The position numbers and the translations under genes are program-made. This document shows positions 1 through 11,800 of a stretch of DNA of 41,230 bases, piece by piece. The number at the start of each line of letters is the position of its first letter. Within the stretch, counting starts at the first letter, position 1. Below the pieces are notes generated by a model, which saw only the letters and a program-made list of their open reading frames with translations, searched no databases and had not been told where the DNA came from. The stretch is from Phellopilus nigrolimitatus (lineage: Eukaryota; Basidiomycota; Agaricomycetes; Hymenochaetales; Hymenochaetaceae), in contig JAJOHG010000233.1 of NCBI GenBank assembly GCA_021029095.1, positions 1-41,230 of the forward strand, given 5' to 3'.

Positions 1-502
1 TTGCAGAATACGCGCGCTCTACTATTTGCCTGCTTAGTATGTTGTATGCCGGCTGTGTACTTTTCAATTTTGCTCTTAGCTCCGGGCGCACATACCCTAG
101 TTATAATTTACCTTTTAACATTGACATTGCCTCTTTCATATTCTGCTTGTACAGACTACAGTGATACGGATGCATTCATATTGGGTTTCATGTTGATCCG
201 ACTAACAGGCGAGTTCAAAACCGAATTCAAAGTCATGTAATTGAGAGGTACGATGATGGGAATACGTACATTTGATGAAGAATTATAAGCTGGTTGTAGC
301 TAACGGTTGATCAGATCCATTGTTGAATGGCGAAGCTGTAGCCGAGTTCTGAGGGAAAACAGTAATCAAGTAAGTTACAGATTCGTGTGTAAAACCAGAA
401 AGCGGTAACTTTAGTCATTTACCTATTGATGACATCGCTATTTGTCTGGATTCCATAACTATAATCCTGTAACCTATTTTACGTAAGCGTACATGTCCAT
501 CC

Positions 503-551
503 AAAACCCACCTGGGAATGTGGATGGCATCCACATTCCCAGGTGGGTTTT
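503..551. repeat. Perfect 49-nt hairpin palindrome
   Basis: The left arm 503-526 is the exact reverse complement of the right arm 528-551, with a single G (527) between them. The 24-bp arms start with AAAACCCACCTGGGAATG. The tetranucleotide CCAT lies on both sides (497-500 and 552-555), which could be chance or a short target duplication. No gene flanks it closely, so it is unlikely to be a terminator. It could be a tiny foldback element or a hairpin RNA source. Confidence 0.9.
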
Positions 552-1035
552 CCATACTTTCTTTTTCATCAAAGCGTCGAATCGCAAGAAATCATCCTGG
601 AAGCAGCTTTCCCTCAAGCATTTCCTGAGGTAATACGCTAGATCTGCATATTTGTGGCCGAGGAATTTGGTACCTCTCTTTCGCTACAATTGCCTACGTT
701 TGTCATGGCAGATCAATTCGGCTCGAAATCATTTGGATACTGAGGAGATCAAGATCAAAAGAAAATCGCACGTAAGGGGTCTGAGTGAGCGCCGCAACGA
801 TCTTGCTACCAACTATAAGGCATGTTTATTCACTTTACTTGAGAGAGCCTAATGTATCATCTGGTACGACTTAGTCAATGAACTCTTGGGCTTTTCCGGT
901 GCTTATTGACGAGGTGACGAGTGTTTGTTGAAAAGGGGAAAAACACGCTCGGGAGTTTTAGCGAGGGGAGTTATCGTCTGACCGTATCGTCGGTGGGAAG
1001 CTCTGTAGTGTGTTCCTTCTATAACATTTACAATA

Positions 1036-1099
1036 CATTCGCCGATCAGAGCATCTTCCTGGAACTACACTTCTGAAGATCCATTCGCCGATCAGAGCA
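1036..1099. repeat. 18-bp direct repeat pair
   Basis: The 18-mer CATTCGCCGATCAGAGCA occurs at 1036-1053 and again at 1082-1099, 46 bp apart start to start. The sequence between the copies is unrelated to them. There is no gene next to it, and I cannot assign a function. Confidence 0.85.
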
Positions 1100-1303
1100 G
1101 TACCGTGGTTTTCCGAGAATAATCATCCAGAAACTTTATCTCGTTTAATACCTCCGCAAAGTTGGAACTTGAGTAACAATAAATGATTCCCATGTGACGC
1201 CTGACTCGTGCAGCAAGTAACCTTGGGAACCTGAAGATAATCTAGTATAGGACTACTGTAAGGTTGGATCAGAATCTCAGAACGGATTTAGTTTTGACTC
1301 ACC

Positions 1304-1334
1304 GACTGCTTCTCTTCACTGACTGCTTCTCTTC
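1304..1334. repeat. 17-bp tandem repeat, two copies
   Basis: GACTGCTTCTCTTC is present at 1304-1317 and 1321-1334, a period of 17 bp. It looks like a local tandem duplication inside a pyrimidine-rich stretch. Confidence 0.8.
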
Positions 1335-4282
1335 TTCCTTCATTTCGCGGTCGTCCCTGCAAATGCAGGAGCGAGTCCTCGAGTTCGTACAAAACCGTAA
1401 GTGACGATGCTTCTAATAACTGATCTTCGCGCCAATCACGTCTCAAGCTGCCGAGTCGGCTAAGGCAGAGGCACATCGCTCTTATAAACTAATGCCCCAC
1501 GGGTTCTCGTATTCTATGCAAGCCATGGTATCTAACTTATTTTTCAAAAAGGTAAAAACTCTGAGGAATTTCCGTTATCGATGTTGAATATACTGTACGA
1601 TATATCTATTCTAAACATTGCTGCTAGTGTTTCAGCAGTTATTATTCCTTGACTCCTTTCCCACAGTTTGGGAACTTGTACTTCTCGCGCGGGCTCGGGA
1701 CTCATTCCGTTCGAACATGGAGCAGCAGACAAATTGGTGACCGTTTCAGAGCAAGCACTGAACACATGAGGTGACTAGCCTCCCTCTGTTTTGGTCGATT
1801 ATTGACTTATAAAGTCATTTGTCGCCGACTCTTGACGTGAAGATAAGAACAATTGAGCGTTGGGGTTTGAGCTCCTCATGCCTTCCGCCCCAATGCCGGC
1901 ACTCTGTCCGTTTCTCAAGCCACTTTTGCGCTGTTTTAATCGTTCCTTCTTCCATCCCCGCGGCATCTTTACCAGTTGCGCTAGTCATAATACCTAAAAG
2001 TTGTTGTCCAGGGTTACGAGAAGTCAACATTGAGCGACCGGTCGACTGAAGAAACAAACTTTTAAATACATATATTTTTAGCCGTGATTGAAGTACTTTT
2101 CAGATCCAAAAATTTCGAGCGCAATCCGCCTATGATCAAATAATGCTTAGAAAAACTGCCTCATGGGGAGCTCGGGTACGTTATTTGGTTTGACTGGAAG
2201 TGGGACTTGAGTGGTCGAGTGAGTATTATGCCGGATCCAACTTGAGGCGGACGTCCCTGTGCATCATTAGCATACCAACAGCCGCCAATACTTATACGGG
2301 TGCCTGTCAATATCAGTTTATAAGATCCGCAATTCTCCGCCGCCGGATTTGTCGGTCCATCCTTTCTATTTGTGACCTGAAAAATTCGCACGCTTTATAA
2401 TAGCACGCCTCAATGTGCAGGCCGCAGCGATCTCGAACCCGTCTCCAGGACTTCAAGGATGTAGAAAGAAAGAAAAAAAAAGAAAAAAAAAACTATGATC
2501 TTTATAAATTCTTGGACATCTCGGGATTCTTTGTACGTTGCGTGATTAGCTCTAAAGACCTGACTGGTCAATTGAAGCTCCATGACAGTTGGAAATGAAA
2601 GATAGGAAATGAGAATGGGAAAGAGGGAAGCCCAGGAAGCGCACTGCGCATACGACGAAGTCATCATCGTAAAACCCGTGCCATGGAATGAATTGGCTTG
2701 CGATGTGAGAATCAGAGCTCCGCTATGGCCATTGATCCCGCTGTTTCGTTTTTCGCTTCGATGATCTGGATTCGAATAAATAGGTGTCTTCTAGTCACAA
2801 CTTGCATACATAGCAAGCCACGTTTTTTGGGTCCGTCCAGTCGACATCGTGGCGTTGGGGATCATGGCAGGTCTGCGGCAAATCACACTCGAAGATCAAG
2901 GATAATCCGCATGGCTGAAATTTGAGTACGTTCTCCAATATAGTTCATCAAATTTGGATTGAGCTTGGGTATTGTTGAATCTCGATATGTATTGACATCA
3001 GGGGCTTTCTCATGCTTCCCTCAAGAAGCCTGTGTTGTTAGTAATGACGCGCGGCGTCGCAACGGTCTGTAACTTTGTCTCGGTTTCGTCCGAGATCTTA
3101 TCCCAAAGAATTGTCCCCAGCTTGGGTATGAAATTCGAACTTCCTTGTTATGGCCTGCTTATCCCCTCCGAAACTTCTGCCTTCAGGTTGATGGTGACCT
3201 CGTCCGCGACACGTGTGGAAGACGTCTGCTACACCGGCTAGATCTCATCTGATTTCGTTCGTTGTCGTCTTTGAAAATGCGTCGGTAGAGCAGAGAGAAG
3301 GAAGATATAGGAGTTTTGCAGATCATAAGCTCTGGTTGTGGCTGGTGGCGTGTCGATCCAGAATTTCTAAAAACGGACTCGGCAGATAACCCTCGGCTAG
3401 CGAGACTCGGAGGAAAGAGATGCATATTTGATACCAACAGTTTTCTGACAACAATACTCGTGGGATGTATTGGTCCCCTCGTAGTCTTCGTCTGGTTGAA
3501 GCCAATTTCGGGGCCTCTCAGAACGAATTCTGAACAGAAAACAGAAGTATTTACTACTATGACCCATTGAAACCGAGACTGAACTCTACTGACCAAAATT
3601 GTGAGTCCGAAAAAAATTAAGCGAGAGCTTATGTCTTTCTAATGCGAGTAGGTAGCTGTTCTATGATACGGACGGTAGCGTCTGTAGTGCGGGGACACTG
3701 CCAGGCCAAATTAAGTCCCACGCCGACGCGTCTCACTACAAGCACGATTTTTAATCGTGCTACGTGATTGAGCCGTCTTGCTGGCAGCATAGACACCGCG
3801 TTATCATTTTCTATGAGCCTAGCGCGTTTATATATTGATATCATTTTGCAGGACTGGCCGTCAAGCCCAAATCGCACGGGGTGACTCCTCGTGCAAAGAA
3901 CTGGACGAGCCCGTGATCGTCTCCAGTGTGAGGCGCGATTGCATCAAAACCTTCCGTATCTTACCTTCGATTGGTGTTGACCATTTTGAGCCATTCGTCG
4001 TTGGCGCACACATATATAGTCACTTGGGAAGCGACGATGTTAGATTTTTTTTCAAGTTGAACCCGACCCTCCTCGAGCGACGCGATGGACTCAGATGCAC
4101 CCCAAGGACCTCCTCCGCCCGTTGAGATGTTCTTATGGGCGGCAGGTGAAGGTATTCGAGTGGTTCTTTGCCCTTTACTGTTCTTCTGATTAAATCCATT
4201 TCCTGCGCACGGCTCAGCATACGGGTACTCAGCCGAAAGGCTAACAACTAACGTTGACCTCAACGAGCGCGCCAGCGAACCA

Positions 4283-5234
4283 ATGGTCGCCCAGAGAGAT
4301 GATATTTGGTCGTGCTCAGAAGCTAATGGTTTCCTACGCTTAGGCCATGGCCATGTCTCTTTTTCTGTCCCTATTGGCGACGCTCTTGATACCGGCCAGA
4401 GCGTGGAGGACGTCGTGGGCGAAGACCGGGGACAGGCGGCATTGGCAGGTTGGCATTCTTCGCTCTCTTATCTTACCGCTCTCTTTATGCCGCTTCCTTT
4501 GTTTCAGGCGTGGCGCAGCCAACGTCCGACCAAACACTTCCAACCAACGGCAGTGTCGACGTGCATGGTGATGGGGAGATGGGCACTCAGTGCGACATGG
4601 ATGAAGCTTGTACGGAGGCCCGTGGCTCGAGCGACATGATTATGCTTGATGGCCGATGGCCAGGCCGTGCCATTCGTACTAACCTCCCTTGCATCATTGT
4701 TGATGCTCATCACGACGTCGAAGACGCGTTGGTCGGAGACCAAGGGCAACCGGAGACGCCCTCGACCCAAGAACAACTTTCAGACCGTCTGTCGACTCCC
4801 ACGACTGCGTCTGGTCCTGAGGACAGCCCTTCTCACGTCCGTCGACAGGAGAGGAACAAGACACCGTGCGGGGACTGTCAGGCGGACAGAAAGAAGGTGA
4901 GGTCTTCCTATGAACGTGCTGAGTGTCACAACGACCGCTCTTCAAAACCACTCTCCTTACAGTGTGTCTCCGTTTACACGGAGTGGCCTCTTGGGCCATT
5001 GTGCGTGCGTTGTCGCAAAGAGGGACACAAGGTTTGCCCAAACCCGCATCGTAAGATGGGCCGGGCAGGTGACACGGCTGACACTGGCCATGGGCAGGTG
5101 CGATCCGCATGGGGTCCACAGCAATCGACGTGAACGTGCTGGCTAATACATATCCATTCCTTTAGTCCAAACCCCGTAGGTTCATACCCTACAAACCAAA
5201 AGTCCCTCGTACTGCTCGAGCAAGTCCGGGCTGA
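4283..5234 (+). CDS. Short Zn2Cys6 protein, copy 1
   Basis: Four exons: 4283-4448, 4508-4896, 4963-5097 and 5166-5234, joined in frame to give 252 aa. The C-terminal half carries a Zn(II)2Cys6 binuclear cluster: C176, C179, C186, C199, C202 and C210 (spacing 2-6-12-2-7). It is preceded by basic residues ending RNKTPC. Such clusters bind DNA in fungal transcription factors, so a nuclear regulator is the natural inference. There is no room for the usual fungal factor middle-homology domain. The second intron (GTGAGG...TTACAG) falls in phase 0 directly before the third cysteine, exactly as in the genes at 16663 and 23590. The start ATG at 4283 is the first in frame with exon 1 and has an A at -3, but a further upstream exon cannot be excluded. 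The last exon is basic and short, and is the least certain part. Confidence 0.68.
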
Positions 5235-5864
5235 AGCTCTTCTCCCATCACACCGCCTGGGAAACGTCAAAAATAATGTTCGCTGTTCAAATTCCGATGC
5301 CTACTAGTATACCCTGTGACTCGTCTCTTCGTCTACTGCATCTATCGCTTTCACGCCTCGCGTCAATATTGCATACATACTATGTACCTGCGGCCTGCTC
5401 TGTTGTTTTCGTCTCGACTCGACTGTGCTTCATTAATTCTGTATTGAGCTTTCGGTTTGCAGTTGCAAACGTATCGTAATTATCTTACTTGTAAAGCCCC
5501 ACTCCGTGTTGTCCTCTTTTTCTTGTTTGTCAAAAAAATCATTAAATTATGATCACTATATATGCCCCCAAAATGATGCGCGGTGACCCTCATTTGAAAT
5601 TGAATGTTATATTTAAAAAACAATAGAAAAAAACCCGCTAAGGAACTTCTAGAAAAATAGGTCTAGGCTGCGCAAGTCGATCAATGGTCTGGGGTTGAAC
5701 TGTCGGGATGGGATCACCATCTACACCGCCATCCATATCGCATTCTAGACAGACAAGCCACTTTAAATTAAATATATCAAAATGCTCATACCCATCTTGT
5801 TGGAATTAATTAACTTAGTAATGGACATACTCCGAAGCCCCCGGTACGAACTGAACTTGGATAG
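5235..5864. other. Convergent intergenic region
   Basis: This is the 630 bp between the 3' ends of the first Zn2Cys6 gene and ATG15. It is AT-rich, has no open frame of note and no repeat, and presumably holds both 3' untranslated regions. Confidence 0.5.
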
Positions 5865-7525
5865 CTATAGATCGTGCTCAGCCTTGGATTTTGGGTATTC
5901 TCCGAACTCCCAGTTATAACAGTCCTATGAAACACTTATTAATTAAACTCTATATCTACTTCATAAGGGCCTGACTCACCACGCAGCCATCCTCCTTCCC
6001 CAGCTCAGGGACCTGGCGTCCGGCAGTTCCATTGCTCGTCGGTTCCCAATCCTCCGCGAGCACGGTTTCGATGACCTTGCGAATGGAGTGCGTGCGGATG
6101 TCAACCGCCCAATTAAGCTTCGCTACCGTGTCATATTTAATTATATTGCCAAGATGACATCTACAGAGACCGAAGTTAGCAAGAACACTTTCTTCTATCG
6201 AAGTGAGGGGAAAGATCGGGGAAGCAAAAAGGTACGAACCTTGTCTCCAAGGCATAGCCGCCAATGGCACAGAAAGAAGTAACACCATTGCACACGCCCA
6301 TAGCTATCGGGTCAGCCGTGTGATAGACATGCGTGATATGATGAGTCGAAGGCTTAAGTGACAGAACTTTATTAAAAAGCTGATCAGGATGAGACGAAGA
6401 GAAGAGCAATATACCGGAGAAGGGAGATGAAGCCGCGAGGCCGCGAGTTTCTCTCCCGGCGCTTCAAACGCGACCACTGGTACGCCGAAGGTAGCCCCAA
6501 CTAACGACGCGAGGGAGCCACCGAGGGAATGACCTACGAGGTGAACACACGTTTATAATTACTACATAGCGTGATTGGACGAAATAATCATAGGTGTCTT
6601 ACCGGTTATCCAAATATTTGCGTCTGGATACATATATGTGATATTTTTGTACAAATTCTAAGCAAGAAGACCTTTAAGTAAAGTTCGATCAATTTACAAG
6701 GCAGTTGTCGAAAGAACTAACAATTGCGGTGCTATAGAACAAGCTCTCCTTCGTCAAAGCGGTTTGCACGCAACTCTGGTCGCACTTGTATCCGCCAGAA
6801 TAACAGTCGCATACTGTAGACCATGTAGGGCCAACGCGAGCACAGCAGCAAGAGAACAAGAGGTTGTCATTCAGCTTATCCTTCTTCACAGTTGGACCAC
6901 TGTCGCCAATGAGCCAGCCAGCCGAGGTTCCCTTGATAGATAGTACAACCGTAGAGTTATCTTCTGAGACAAAGACGTGGCCCCTGAATCCATCGGCGTC
7001 GGGTTCCCAGCCGAATGGGTAACTCTGCGAATAACATGTTTACAAAAAAGATCCGAGAGAAGCTTATTCACCGACCGTATTTCCCCAGTACGGGCCTAGT
7101 GTGTACCAGCTCTTATCCGAAGGTTCGAAGTACGCGTTATTAGTCATTTTCGCTAGCACAAGAAGTGTTGCACGATCCTCGACGTTCGGGGCAGGGATGA
7201 TCGACTGCACCCATAAATTAGGATCGCTTTGCATGTCTTGCAGCGAGATGCGCCGGGCGTTGGAGAACGCCCCATAAGATATCGGCCGATGTGTCTGTAT
7301 GTCTCTGGGCTTGAGAGAGTGTTGAGACGTCTGAAAGGATGGTGATACGTCCGCGAAGAAAACGCGCGAGTCATTGGCAGTAACATGCTGGTGCCTGAGA
7401 GTAAAGACTAAAGCTGGATGCTCGTTAATCGGCGTCGAAAGTTCATTAGATACTTGGGGTCGTGAAAATAGTAAAATAAGAGGGGATAGAAGTAGCTGAA
7501 GCGCGCTCGGTAAGGCGGGGAACAT
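5865..7525 (-). CDS. ATG15: Autophagy-related lipase ATG15
   Basis: Vacuolar phospholipase that breaks down autophagic and Cvt body membranes. Seven exons (7525-7076, 7024-6722, 6657-6603, 6533-6415, 6352-6240, 6160-5980, 5924-5865) give 426 aa. A hydrophobic N-terminal segment (about residues 5-20) fits the single signal anchor of the family. The lipase class 3 nucleophile motif GHSLGG lies at about 270-275 (Ser272). Asp323 (HTADP) and His371 (DIRTH) complete the triad, with spacings close to those of yeast Atg15. Cys-rich segments before the active site match fungal homologues. The final exon is not obvious: reading through the last intron stops early, while splicing GTGAGT (5979) to CATAG (5925) restores the conserved C-terminal [10 protein letters not shown] motif. 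The first intron has an unusual GTCGGT donor. The start is the ATG at 7525; the upstream in-frame codons lack an ATG with a better signal peptide. Confidence 0.93.
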
Positions 7526-7682
7526 AGTGGTCGGGAGCAAGCAGCATGTTCTGAGAGACGCGTTCCGGGAAACCACGTGCTTATAGTTACATAAGTACAC
7601 TGGCAGCTCGACCTGCACTCTCAAGTTCTCTGGAATTTACATATAACAGCAGCAGATCTTTGTCTTGTATTAGTACATCGAA
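7526..7682. promoter_or_regulatory. Divergent promoter, ATG15 / p24
   Basis: The start codons of ATG15 (minus) and the dynactin-like gene (plus) are separated by only 157 bp, so any promoter elements must lie in this gap or overlap the genes. I see no clear TATA box. The assignment is by position only. Confidence 0.4.
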
Positions 7683-8639
7683 ATGAACGTCCTAGGCAGC
7701 GTCTTCCTTGGAGATGCGCAACGACACCGTGTTCTCTCATCGCCATCCTCTCCGCCAATAAGTCCACTCTCGGTGTCGTTCAAGACGGCAGCACCTCCGC
7801 CCATTGACCCTACGCTTTCTCTGGAGCTTCGCGTGCGCTGGCTTGAAGTTTTACTCCTAGGGGTTAAGCAGGAAGCTACAGGCCAGAAGGGGAAGGCCAA
7901 GGAAAAAGAGGGCAGCAGACATGATGGGGACGCTCTTGTCCTCAAAGCTGAAGAGATCCAGAAGAGGTTGGATGGCATCGTCCAGAGCAATGACGGACTG
8001 AAGAAATTCTTGGGCCGTTGTGAGCGTGTCTATCTTCGTTGACTGCACGAGTGGTCCCTTACATTTACTCGACTAGATGACCAGCACGCTCAGATCCTCA
8101 CACCTGCATTCGCGCTGTCTGGCGCGTCGGCTCCTCCATCCTACTCGTCTATGAGCTCCGAAGAGTTCGACGCGTTTGTTGCGGAGATGGAACCTGAGAT
8201 CAGAGCCGCTGACCGGGATCTACGCGAGATTGATATACTCGAGAAAAGAGGCGTTCTTGGGGCTGGGAAACTTGCAGGTAAGTTGATGTTTGCTTGGCTG
8301 TACTGTATATACATCCACTCGCTCAAATAAAACGACAGACTATGAAGCTCTTACACCAAGGTTGGATGCTCTCAAGAAAGCACATGAAGAGGATTTGACT
8401 ACTGCCGTAGACCTCGAGCGACGAATAGCGGACGTATTAAAACGCTACACGACTCGCGTGCGTTTTTCTTTCGAAATTCAACTTCTTCAGAATAAAGATA
8501 AAGTTGCCTATAAAATCAGATTGACGCTCTGTCAGAGCTGTTCGTCGAATGGAATGACGTGCTAACTGCTACTGAGGACAAAATTGCCCGTCTCGAGCGA
8601 GAGAAAGCTGAAAAGGTCCGGCTCGGGTACGAGTCGTAA
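7683..8639 (+). CDS. DCTN3: Dynactin p24 subunit-like protein
   Basis: Four exons (7683-8019, 8077-8277, 8339-8457, 8520-8639) give 258 aa. The protein is helical and rich in heptads. An N-terminal LELRVRWLEVLLLG segment (about 46-59) resembles the start of animal DCTN3, and a C-terminal LFVEWNDVL segment matches the FVQWDELL region of the human protein at the same relative place. DCTN3 (Ldb18 in yeast) is part of the dynactin shoulder, which helps link dynein to its cargo. Sequence conservation in this family is low, so the call rests on these two segments plus length and coiled-coil character. All introns are 57-62 nt with GT-AG ends. Its ATG is 157 bp from the divergent ATG15 start, so the two genes probably share a promoter region. 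It could instead be another coiled-coil cytoskeletal protein. Confidence 0.72.
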
Positions 8640-8893
8640 GAGCGCTTTGCAGTTCGGGGGAGGTTCGAAGGTCTTATTATTAAAAATTCGGGGATTCTGA
8701 ACCAGCTCTCCTGCATCTTACTTTGCTTTTGCGGGCCTTCCGGTCCTCCTGCCAATATACCCTTACAAACATTATATTCCACGAAATATGTACTTGTACT
8801 TATCGCTAGATGTTCGTAACTCAACAAACCCGAGGTGCAGCTATGCAATCCTTGTCAAAAAAGCAGTCAAAACATAAAGCAGCCAAAGAAAAG

Positions 8894-11800
8894 TCAAGAA
8901 AACAAATCGTCGTCGCGCATCAACAGCTCAATGGCCCTTTGCTTTATGGCGGCCTGACCTCTCTTTTCGATGATTGCCCTCATTTCTGGATTATCCTCCC
9001 CGCGCGAAAGCAGGGCATCCTCCTCCGCCGTCCATGACGAAGACTTATATAGTCCGGTAGGACGCTGGAGGATGTCCAAAGGACGTTGTATCTTCAGGTT
9101 ACTTCCGTTCATGACGGGAGCAGATGCCGGCGTCGGTGTACCCTGAGCGACACTTGCGCCACCGATGTTTCTGAAGACGTCCGCTAGTGTCTGTGGGCGT
9201 GTCAAGGACATCGATACTTCCTCTTCCTCCTTGTCGTTGTCATCATCGTCATCGCCGCTATCATCGCGCACCTTCAACTCTACTCCCGCATCGACGCTGG
9301 GCTTTAACGGGCTGCTCATGCCCGAGCTCTCGCGCATTCGCTTCCGCATATATTTGGCGGCCCGCGACGCGCTTGGTGGCACGTACCGTTCCCGTGCGCG
9401 CGCGAGCGTCTTGTCCGCTTCAGCTGGGGTATATAGCAGCACGTGACGCTGGCGGCTGTTAGAAGCGGACTGATCGTGCAACAGACTCGAGTCTATTTCC
9501 CGCTCTCGAAAGTCGTCGACATGCGAACGTGCACCAAGACTGTGGCGAGAGCGCCTCTTTACTGGAAGCCGCTCTGTGTCCGAGACATGCTTGTTGCCAT
9601 TCATATCAATTATCCCTTTCTCTCGTTCGAGTGCCTCGTCAAGTGCGCGTTCTGCTGCCGCACGGATTTTAGAGAGGACGCGGTCCGTGCCTGGAAGATC
9701 GCGCCGCTCATTGTACACCCGGCGCACCCAATCCTCCGTTAAGCCGTGGTTTTCAGCCATCGCTTGTACAAAGAAGTGTAGCCCCACGCGGTTTACCAGC
9801 ACCTGGTCTGCAGGGGCGATCGGGGCGCCCGGCGAAGGAAACTCTGCTGTCAAGTCGATCGTGGATGCAAGCGACGTCCGACGGTTTGACAAATTCTCCT
9901 TCTGCTTCGCAAATAATGAGTTCGAAGTTGAGAGTGACCGCCGCGCGGCAAGTGTCGTGGGGTCGGCCGCGAGACTGTTGCGTCCAAAGCGCTTTTTCCG
10001 CAAGTCGATCTCTGGTATGTCTGTCGGCAGTGCGGAGAACCCGCCAAACGTCATTCTACGGTTCGCGCTTGCATCCATCTTCTCTTTCTTCTTGTCCTTT
10101 TCTTCCTTGCGCAGGCGATTGGCTAAGTTAGTCGTCACGAACGGATCACTTGCACTTGCTGTCGAGACGCTTGAGACTGGGACTTCTGAAGCGGGGGTCT
10201 TCATGCGCCATGCGTCGATTTCTGCAGCTTTCTCGACTGTCGCTGGGGGAGAGTTTGAAGCTTGGATTCTAGATGGACCGGCCTGTGGCTCTGGCTCTGG
10301 CTCTGGCTGAGGGTGGAACAGCTCCGGATGAGTTTCATCTTTGGCAGATGCGAGCATTGCCGGACGTCCTCCGGCGGATTCCCTCCTCTTGTATGCCTTC
10401 GTGACAGAAAGAGCAAGCGGGGCGCTCTTTTCCTTGTTCAGTAACTGCACCCTCTTTTGTGGTGCAATGTCAGACTTGCCCTTCGTCTGCTCCAATGCGC
10501 TTTCATCCTTTCTTTTCGGCGAGGATGCAGGGACAGGCGCCTCCTCGCTCTTCCTCGATCTCTTTTCCCTGGGTGGCGGCCATATTAAAGCAGCTGCAGA
10601 AGTTCGTGTGCCTATCTTCGATTCGGTATTAATGCTGGAGTCAGAATCGCTGTCTAGATCTGGCGCACGCTTGTACGACGCCATGCGGCCATTCACATGC
10701 GCATATGTGCCTTTGAATGCGCCGTTGACAAGCCGGGGAGGATCGCGCTTCGGCAGGATCGACGCAGGCGCGACGGCAGATGGGCTGGTAGAATTGGAAA
10801 TTCGAGCCTCAGTTTCATTCTGGGGATTGGAAGTACTTGTTTGTGGCGGCGTCGAAGGGTGTTGTTCCGGAGATACAGATTTCGTAGGTGTAAGAGGTGG
10901 AGAAACAAAGAAATCCTCATGATTGTTAATCTTTCGTCTTGGAGGGCGCGAAACAAAGCCACGTTGTACGGGGACCGAGGGACTCGAGCTTGGGTGCTTA
11001 GGAGAATGAAAGCCAGGACTTCGGGCGGTAACGTTTTCCTCCTTGCGCTGGCTTTCCGTACCGGCAGTATCTTCTGCGGGAGAGGTCGGCACTGCGTCGC
11101 GGTCAATATCCCAAGCACCTGGGACCTGTGAGCTCTTGGGTTCTGGCCTGTCAACCTCTTTGAACTCCGATAAGTCCGGGTAGAGTGGTCGATAGTCGAC
11201 CGTAGCTGCTTCATTTCTTAGGCTAGCTTTGTCAAGTTGAGGAGACGGTGGCTAAGCAAAAAAGGTCAGTAGCCTATCTGGAAACAAAGAATACTTGAAA
11301 GGAGCAGACCTTCAAGGATTCTAATACATCATCTTGCGTTTGCACATCTAGCCCGAGTTCTTCGAATATCAGGATCCGCCGTGTAGTGTTTAGGTGCGAA
11401 GAAAGAGTTTTAAGCGCGGATTTGAATTCGTCAGAATGAGGAGCTTTTGAAACAGGTCTGGGGTAAAAAGTCAACGAGCTGTCAGAGTTTTTCGCGCCGA
11501 AGAAATGCAAGATACTCACTGATGGTTGGTAGGAAACTTTGGTGCTTTCGTACCCTTCGCTGTCTCGTGGTCATCTCGCATCTCAACATCTGCCGCCGAC
11601 TCTTCCTCTTCAATTTCTCCCTTCCTCATTCCAGAGGCCTTTGCCTCTTGCACGTCCTCTGTGGCCTGTCCGCTTGATTTGGTGCGTAGATGCTCCTCTT
11701 CTACCTTCCGCCGTTTCGATCCAACAGCATTTCCTTCATACTCATCTGCTGACCTCCTCTTCTGAGTTGCCTTCACTACGTCTGCCCCCTCTCTTTCCTT

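Larger units (their letters stand above)
1..4282. other. Gene-poor left region
   Basis: I see no gene I can support in this 4.3 kb. Open frames are short, most begin at non-ATG codons, and none shows a recognisable domain. The base composition is mixed and there are in-frame stops in all frames. The most gene-like stretch is on the minus strand between about 2060 and 1290, where three consecutive short open frames are followed by a good donor-like GTGAGT at 1303-1298. I could not join them into a protein that I recognise. Repeats found here are listed separately. It may be decayed transposon or ordinary intergenic DNA; no reverse transcriptase or transposase motif was visible. Confidence 0.5.

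Noticed and set aside
1..240. 79-codon hydrophobic frame at the left edge
   Set aside because: It begins with TTG and has no family match I recognise. It could be the end of a gene outside the window, but nothing in the sequence supports that.
9576..10310. 244-codon plus-strand frame
   Set aside because: Antisense shadow of the RAP1 coding exon; serine/arginine-rich with no motif.
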